Assembly: GCA_003164375.1 (NCBI GenBank) | Contig: PLTE01000359.1 | Coordinates: forward strand, 968-11,883 | DNA: 10,916 bases | Direction: 5' to 3' | Source of the DNA: Hyphomicrobiales bacterium | GTDB taxonomy: Bacteria; Pseudomonadota; Alphaproteobacteria; Rhizobiales; Xanthobacteraceae | Part shown: in pieces, positions 5,851 through 10,916 of the stretch | Layout: the number at the start of each line of letters is the position of its first letter | Position numbering within the stretch: the first letter of the stretch is position 1 | Made by a program: the position numbers and the translations under genes | The notes under the pieces: model-generated | Told to the model about the DNA's origin: nothing | The model's input: only the letters and a program-made list of their open reading frames with translations | The model's database searches: none

Positions 5851-6810
5851 ATGGCTGATACCGTCCAGACATGGTCGCCAGACCTGCAGGGCAGCCTGCC
5901 AGGGATAAGCGCATCGGCGTCGGCGCGCCGGGGCTTGCGGCTGTTCATGCGCCGGCGCTCGAGCATCGCCTTTTTGATGTGCCTGCCCTTGATCGTCATC
6001 ATCGCCGGCCTGGTGCTTTATCCGGCCTGTTATTCGATCTATCTGTCGATGCTCAACAAAGCGCAGACCCGCTTCATCGGCCTCGACAATTTCACTTTCC
6101 TGTTGTCGCGCGACGTGTTCCGGCAGGTGGTGGAGCAGACGGCGATCTTCGCGCTCAGCGCGGTCTTCTTCAAAGCGCTGATCGGGCTGATCACAGCACA
6201 CCTGATCAATAATCTGCCGGCCAAGGGTCAACGCAAATGGCGCGGCATGCTCTTGGTGCCGTGGGTCATCCCGCTCGCTTTGTCCTCGCTCGGCTGGTGG
6301 TGGCTGTTCGATCCGACCCACTCCGCCCTCAATTACGTGCTCTCAAGTCTCGGTTTCGACGAGATCCCCTGGCTTAGCAGTCCTTATTGGGCGCGCTTTT
6401 CCGTCATTCTGGTGAACGTCTGGTACGGCGCCCCGTTCTTCCTGATCATGTATCTCGCGGCGCTAAAATCGGTGCCCGAACAGCTCTACGAGGCCGCGGC
6501 CATTGACGGCGCCAATGCCTGGCAAAAATTCATTCACATCACGCTGCCGATGATGCGCAATATCATCGCCATCACCGTGCTGTTCTCGCTGATCGTGACC
6601 TTTGCCAATTTCGACATCGTTCAGATCATGACGGCGGGCGGCCCGCGCAACATGACGCATGTGTTCGCGACCTACGCCTTCATGCTCGGCATCCGCTCCG
6701 GCGACCTGCCGCTGGGCGCCGCCACGTCGTTATTCATGTTCCCGATCCTCGCGATCGCAGCAATCTTCATCCTGCGCGGGGTCCGTAAACGCGGCCGGGA
6801 GATCGGATGA
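5851..6810 (+). CDS. CUT1-type ABC permease, MalF/UgpA-like
   Basis: A 319-residue inner-membrane permease subunit with about six membrane segments. The first is clear at about residues 39-66 (IAFLMCLPLIVIIAGLVLYP). The cytoplasmic EAA loop that docks on the ATPase starts at about residue 214 (EAAAIDGANAWQKFIHITLP) and has the conserved Gly and the I-x-LP ending. The N-terminal leader of some 38 residues before the first helix is ordinary for the MalF/UgpA branch. The ATG at 5851 has no well-spaced Shine-Dalgarno and is preceded by a stem-loop, so it may be translated less than its neighbours; M33 is an alternative start but has no better site. Its stop overlaps the start of the second permease. 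It pairs with that protein to form the channel. Confidence 0.93.
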   Translation: MADTVQTWSPDLQGSLPGISASASARRGLRLFMRRRSSIAFLMCLPLIVIIAGLVLYPACYSIYLSMLNKAQTRFIGLDNFTFLLSRDVFRQVVEQTAIFALSAVFFKALIGLITAHLINNLPAKGQRKWRGMLLVPWVIPLALSSLGWWWLFDPTHSALNYVLSSLGFDEIPWLSSPYWARFSVILVNVWYGAPFFLIMYLAALKSVPEQLYEAAAIDGANAWQKFIHITLPMMRNIIAITVLFSLIVTFANFDIVQIMTAGGPRNMTHVFATYAFMLGIRSGDLPLGAATSLFMFPILAIAAIFILRGVRKRGREIG

Positions 6811-7706
6811 GCACGGCCGCGCTGACCGCACGCGCTTCGCAGGGCTTCAACCTTGGCGCCAGCCTGCGCCGCAATCGGCGCTGGGCCTTGATCACGTCTT
6901 ATATTTTTCTGATCGTTTTTGCGATCTTCTTTCTTATCCCGCCCTATTACATGGTCGTCACCGCGCTCAAAAGCGACGCCGAGGTGGCGCGCATGGCGAC
7001 CAATCCCTGGATCATCGCCGACGGCATCACCTTCGACCAATTCAAGATTCTGCTGACACAAACCGACTTTCTGATTTTCTTCAAGAACACCGTCATCGTG
7101 ACGCTGTGCACGGTCGCGATCACCATGGTGGTCAGCGTGTTCGCCGCTTTCTCGCTCGGCCGGATGCGATTTTGGGGGTCGAGCATCCTGGCGACGGGAA
7201 TCTTCCTGACCTATCTGGTGCCTGACACCCTGTTGTTCATCCCGCTGTTTCAGATCGTCAAATGGCTCGGACTGCTCAATTCCTATTGGGGCATGGTGCT
7301 GGTTTATCCGACGCTGACGGTGCCGTTCTGCACCTGGATCATGATCGGCTACTTCCAATCGATCCCCAAGGAGCTCGACGAGGCGGCGCTGATCGACGGC
7401 GCCGGCCACCTGCAGATGCTCACCAAAATCTTCATCCCGGTGGCGCTGCCCGGTATCATCGCGGCGATGATATTCGCCTTCACCGTGTCGTGGGCGGCGT
7501 TCGTCTATCCGATGACGTTTCTCTACTCGGCCGACCAGCAGGTTCTCACCGTAGGCACCGTGACCAGCCTGATCCGCGGCGACGTTTACAAGTGGGGCAT
7601 GCTGATGGCCGGAGCGCTGGTCGCGGCCGCTCCGCCGCTCGTGATTTACGCCTTCCTCATGGACTACTACATCGCTGGCCTCACCGCGGGCGCCACCAAA
7701 GGCTGA
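6807..7706 (+). CDS. CUT1-type ABC permease, MalG/UgpE-like
   Basis: A 299-residue inner-membrane permease, second half of the importer channel. The first membrane segment lies at about residues 32-53 (ITSYIFLIVFAIFFLIPPYY), and the start through PPYYMVVTALKSDAE is typical of the MalG branch. The EAA loop begins at about residue 192 (EAALIDGAGHLQMLTKIFIP), followed by VALPGI. The start codon overlaps the stop of the preceding permease (ATGA, 6807-6810), a sign of translational coupling and of equal amounts of the two subunits. The ATPase gene begins 16 bases after its stop. Family and role are clear; substrate unknown. Confidence 0.94.
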   Translation: MSTAALTARASQGFNLGASLRRNRRWALITSYIFLIVFAIFFLIPPYYMVVTALKSDAEVARMATNPWIIADGITFDQFKILLTQTDFLIFFKNTVIVTLCTVAITMVVSVFAAFSLGRMRFWGSSILATGIFLTYLVPDTLLFIPLFQIVKWLGLLNSYWGMVLVYPTLTVPFCTWIMIGYFQSIPKELDEAALIDGAGHLQMLTKIFIPVALPGIIAAMIFAFTVSWAAFVYPMTFLYSADQQVLTVGTVTSLIRGDVYKWGMLMAGALVAAAPPLVIYAFLMDYYIAGLTAGATKG

Positions 7707-7722
7707 CGAAAGGACTTCCCCA

Positions 7723-8820
<1,098 letters not shown>

Positions 8821-8845
8821 GAACTTGAAAATAAAATATGCAAAA

Positions 8846-8875
8846 CGAGACCCCAGATGCTCTTCCAGGGTCTCG
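8846..8875 (-). terminator. Intrinsic terminator of the pilin gene, possibly bidirectional
   Basis: CGAGACCC (8846-8853) pairs with GGGTCTCG (8868-8875), an 8-base-pair stem with a 14-base loop. Read leftwards on the minus strand it is followed by TTTTGCATATTTTATTTT, a good U-rich tail, so it fits termination of the minus-strand pilin gene ending at 8921. It also lies 25 bases past the stop of the ABC ATPase, so it may end that operon too, although the plus-strand tail (CTTCATTC) is poorer. Confidence 0.7.
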
Positions 8876-8920
8876 CTTCATTCTCCAGACAGCCGTGTCG
8901 GAGACTAAGGATCGTCCGAA

Positions 8921-9082
8921 TTACAACGCGCTCGAAACGGACGAGAAGGTTGTATTCAGCTTGCTACCAAGGCCTTGCACGACCGCAATGATTGCGACCG
9001 AGATGCCGGAAGCGATGAGGCCGTATTCGATGGCGGTGGCCCCCGATTCGTCTCGCATAAAACGACGGACAAGTTTGCTCAT
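8921..9082 (-). CDS. Flp/Fap-type pilin precursor (53 aa)
   Basis: A 53-residue type IVb pilin of the Flp/Fap family, the subunit of thin Tad pili used for adhesion. It was read directly from the minus strand. The short basic leader MSKLVRRFMRDESG (1-14) ends at the prepilin peptidase site G14/A15. The mature part begins ATAIEYGLIA with the conserved Glu at mature position 5 and Tyr at 6, and continues as one hydrophobic helix (about 15-38), then GLGSKLNTTFSSVSSAL. GGAGG at 9090-9094 precedes the ATG by 7 bases. A hairpin with a T-rich tail lies downstream. No other tad/cpa gene (ATPase, secretin, prepilin peptidase) is in the window, so it is an orphan pilin relying on machinery elsewhere. 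It is unrelated to the transport genes on the other strand. Confidence 0.93.
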   Translation of the reverse strand: MSKLVRRFMRDESGATAIEYGLIASGISVAIIAVVQGLGSKLNTTFSSVSSAL

Positions 9083-9113
9083 TGAGTTGCCTCCACTCGG
9101 CGAAGATTGAGCT

Positions 9114-9141
9114 TTAATATTTCACAACAATCCAGTAGCAA
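9114..9141 (-). promoter_or_regulatory. Candidate promoter of the pilin gene
   Basis: Read on the minus strand, TTGCTA (9141-9136) and TATTAA (9119-9114) are spaced by 16 bases, each matching four of six positions of the sigma-70 consensus. The -10 ends about 31 bases before the pilin ATG. The surrounding sequence is AT-richer than the genes. This is a weak pattern-based call; a hit elsewhere in the same AT-rich stretch is possible. Confidence 0.3.
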
Positions 9142-9408
9142 ATGGAACTTTCGGCCCGCTTAAAGAGGGCGGTTAATTTTGGCTTACATAGATCCAAGAT
9201 CGCTCGTATCGCAATTTTCAATCGATATTGAATCCTAGCGCTGGCGGTGCAGATACGGTGCAATGTCGGTTGTTGGTCGGCCCATAGCGACGTTGCGAAT
9301 TGTCGGCGCAATGATCGATGTCAGGGGGACGCAGCGGTTGAGCGATCCGCAACCGTCGTGCGAAATTTCGTGAGTGCGCACCTGGTGAGTTGCTCTTTAA
9401 AATGAAAA
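9142..9408. other. Gene-poor stretch between pilin and MFS gene
   Basis: Together with the pilin promoter region this makes a gap of over 300 bases without a recognisable gene. Open frames here are short, cysteine- or arginine-rich and without motifs. Base composition is clearly more AT-rich in 9142-9235 than in the flanking genes. Visible structures are CGGTTG/CAACCG (9335-9340 and 9350-9355, 9-base spacer) and the short palindrome CGAAATTTCG (9361-9370). A small RNA or regulator sites could lie here, but nothing supports a specific claim. Confidence 0.4.
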
Positions 9409-9434
9409 TCGCCGGGGCGGCGCCGCCCCGGCGA
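9409..9434 (-). terminator. Strong palindromic intrinsic terminator of the MFS gene
   Basis: A perfect 26-base palindrome, each half TCGCCGGGGCGGC or its complement, gives a very GC-rich stem of about 11 base pairs with a 4-base loop. On the minus strand it is followed directly by TTTTCATTTT (9408-9399), the tail of an intrinsic terminator. It begins 24 bases after the stop of the symporter gene, whose transcription it should end before the pilin region. Confidence 0.85.
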
Positions 9435-9458
9435 AGCTGATTATCCGGCCGATCTTTA

Positions 9459-10787
9459 TCAGGCGTCGTATTCGGCCGAGATATCCTGACCGGTGTAGTC
9501 GGGCATGAATGCCGCCGATACCAGGCTTATGGCAGAGCAGATGGCGATGTAGATCGCGATCGCGTAGCCGGTGTGATAGGCAGCGAACAGCGCCGTGGCG
9601 ATCAGCGGTGCCGGCCCCCCGGCTATGACCGAGGCAAGCTGATAGCCGAGCGACGCGCCGCTATAGCGCAGCCGCGGCGTAAACGCTTCCGCGATCAGTG
9701 CCGCCTGCGGCCCGTATTGCATGTCGTGCGGAATAAGCGAGAGCACGATGGCGATGAACACCGCCGATGGGATCGCCGTGTCGACCATGCCGAAATACAG
9801 GAACCCGAACAGCCCCATCACCACGACCCCGATCAGGTACATGTTCTTCCGCCCGATCCGGTCCGAGATATGGCCGGCGAGCGGGATGGTGACGAACGAG
9901 ACCAAGGCCGCCACCATCACCGCATCGAGGATGAAGTTTCGATCCATCTTCAGCGTGCCGACGGTGTAGGCGAAGACGAAAGCGGTGAAGACATAGAACG
10001 GCGCTTGCTCCGACATCCGCAGCAAGGCCGACAGGATGATCTCCTTCGGCTGCTTCTTGATGACCTCGAGGATCGGGGCGTGTTCGGTCTTTTTGGTATC
10101 GAGGAGCTTTTGGAACACCGGCGTCTCGAGGATACCGAGCCGAATCCACAGACCGATACCGACCAGGACGATCGAGAGCGCAAACGGCACGCGCCAGCCC
10201 CAGGTCAAGAAATCGGCGCCCGACCATGCGCTAAACGCCATGACCGCCAGCGACGACAGCAGGAGCCCGCAGGGCACCCCGAATTGCGGCCACGAGGCTA
10301 CCAGGCCGCGCTGATTATGGGTGCGCGACCATTCCATCGCCAACAGCACCGAACCGCCCCACTCGCCGCCGACGCCGATACCTTGAATCGTCCGCAACAC
10401 GGTCAGCGCCACCGCGCCCCAGATGCCGATCGATTCGTAGGTCGGCACAAAGGCAATGGCGAAAGTCGCCAATCCCATACACAACAGCGTTGCAATCAGG
10501 GTCGCCTTGCGGCCGATGCGATCGCCGTAATGACCGAAAATGGCGGCACCGATCGGGCGGCCGACGAAACCGACGAAATAGGTTCCAAAGGCGAGCAGCG
10601 TTGCCGACAGCGGATTCTGGTTGGGAAAATACAGCTTGCCGAAAACAAGCCCGGCCGCGGTGCCATAGAGAAAGAAGTCGTACCACTCAATCGCCGTGCC
10701 GATCGTCGCTGCGACCACTGCTTTACGTAATTGCGCGCTGTGTTCGACGTCGTCCAGCGGACCCACTGTCGTCGTTGCCATAGCCAT
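9459..10787 (-). CDS. MFS metabolite:H+ symporter (MHS family)
   Basis: A 442-residue inner-membrane transporter with about 12 membrane segments, of the metabolite:H+ symporter family that includes ShiA, KgtP and ProP-like carriers for organic acids and osmolytes. Support: the N-terminal IGTAIEWYDFFLYGTAAGLVF (about 29-49) typical of the family, the loop 2-3 motif GHYGDRIGRK (85-94), its partial repeat GHISDRIGRKN in the second half, and RTIQGIGVGGEWGGS in the fourth segment region. The ATG at 10787 is chosen because GGAGG (10794-10798) lies 6 bases before it; M3 is a less likely start. It is transcribed towards the catabolic cluster, with its own terminator. Given the Bug and ABC systems on the other strand it might carry a related organic acid, but that is only a guess from position. 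Confidence 0.93.
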   Translation of the reverse strand: MAMATTTVGPLDDVEHSAQLRKAVVAATIGTAIEWYDFFLYGTAAGLVFGKLYFPNQNPLSATLLAFGTYFVGFVGRPIGAAIFGHYGDRIGRKATLIATLLCMGLATFAIAFVPTYESIGIWGAVALTVLRTIQGIGVGGEWGGSVLLAMEWSRTHNQRGLVASWPQFGVPCGLLLSSLAVMAFSAWSGADFLTWGWRVPFALSIVLVGIGLWIRLGILETPVFQKLLDTKKTEHAPILEVIKKQPKEIILSALLRMSEQAPFYVFTAFVFAYTVGTLKMDRNFILDAVMVAALVSFVTIPLAGHISDRIGRKNMYLIGVVVMGLFGFLYFGMVDTAIPSAVFIAIVLSLIPHDMQYGPQAALIAEAFTPRLRYSGASLGYQLASVIAGGPAPLIATALFAAYHTGYAIAIYIAICSAISLVSAAFMPDYTGQDISAEYDA

Positions 10788-10916
10788 GGCGTTCCTCCCC
10801 CCGTTTCCTCGTTGTCGTGGGGCGGGCTTCGTTCCCGCCTCCTGTCGTCAACGATACTGCGGAGCGTGCTGGCTGGCTATAGCGAAGCGGTCGCCGGGAC
10901 GAACGGCGGCGAGAGG
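10788..10916 (-). other. Upstream leader of the MFS gene
   Basis: No gene is visible up to the window edge. The sequence holds the Shine-Dalgarno GGGGAGGAAC (10800-10791 on the minus strand) and a hairpin GGCGGG/CCCGCC (10821-10826 and 10834-10839, 7-base loop) that would lie in the 5' leader if transcription starts further upstream. I cannot identify a convincing promoter. Confidence 0.35.

Noticed and set aside
8846..8875. The inverted repeat as a mobile-element end or recombination site
   Set aside because: The T-rich tail on the minus strand and its position after the pilin gene fit a terminator; no transposase, integrase or target duplication is visible.
8838..9110. A 90-codon plus-strand frame after the ABC operon
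   Set aside because: It runs antisense to the Flp pilin, which has a processing site, a ribosome site and a terminator; the plus-strand product has no recognisable feature.
9114..9311. A 65-codon minus-strand frame between the MFS and pilin genes
   Set aside because: No ribosome site, no motif and an unusual composition; it overlaps the probable pilin promoter.
9573..10730. A 385-codon open frame on the plus strand opposite the MFS gene
   Set aside because: Composition rich in Arg, Asp, His and Gln with no membrane or domain signature, antisense to an unmistakable transporter.

Overview
The window is GC-rich chromosomal DNA with the gene style of an alphaproteobacterium, most likely a Bradyrhizobium/Rhodopseudomonas-like member of the Hyphomicrobiales. 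This rests on the GC-biased codon use, the Bug-type solute-binding protein, the Tat-exported sugar-type binding protein and a very short Flp pilin with the DESGATAIEYGLIA signature. The genus is an inference. I see no rRNA, tRNA, CRISPR array, transposase or integrase.

Layout. Positions 1-387 are a gene-free 5' flank with weak repeats. Four plus-strand genes follow in close succession (388-4105): a Bug-family periplasmic binding protein, two tandem paralogues of the dihydrodipicolinate synthase/N-acetylneuraminate lyase (DapA/NAL) family, and a short-chain dehydrogenase. After a 245-base gap comes a complete CUT1-type ABC importer (4351-8820): Tat-dependent binding protein, two permeases overlapping by 4 bases, and a UgpC/MalK-like ATPase. 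The last part is on the minus strand. It holds a 53-residue Flp/Fap pilin (8921-9082), a gene-poor stretch, a strong palindromic terminator (9409-9434) and a metabolite:H+ symporter of the MFS (9459-10787).

Reading as a unit. The plus-strand genes look like an uptake-and-catabolism locus for an organic acid, sugar acid or sugar-like compound. Two solute-binding proteins of unrelated families would capture substrate, the ABC system would import it, and the aldolase-fold enzyme(s) plus the dehydrogenase would process it. The substrate cannot be read from the sequence.

The most notable point is the tandem DapA/NAL pair. The first copy keeps the Schiff-base lysine (K166) and catalytic tyrosine (Y136) but lacks the usual GTTGE substrate-carboxylate motif. 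The second copy has lost both catalytic residues (Y to F135, K to I165) while its reading frame and fold motifs stay intact. This suggests an active enzyme paired with a pseudoenzyme, or a repurposed lysine-independent one. A second pattern is that a hairpin follows each solute-binding protein gene, and another stem-loop sits just before the first permease start.
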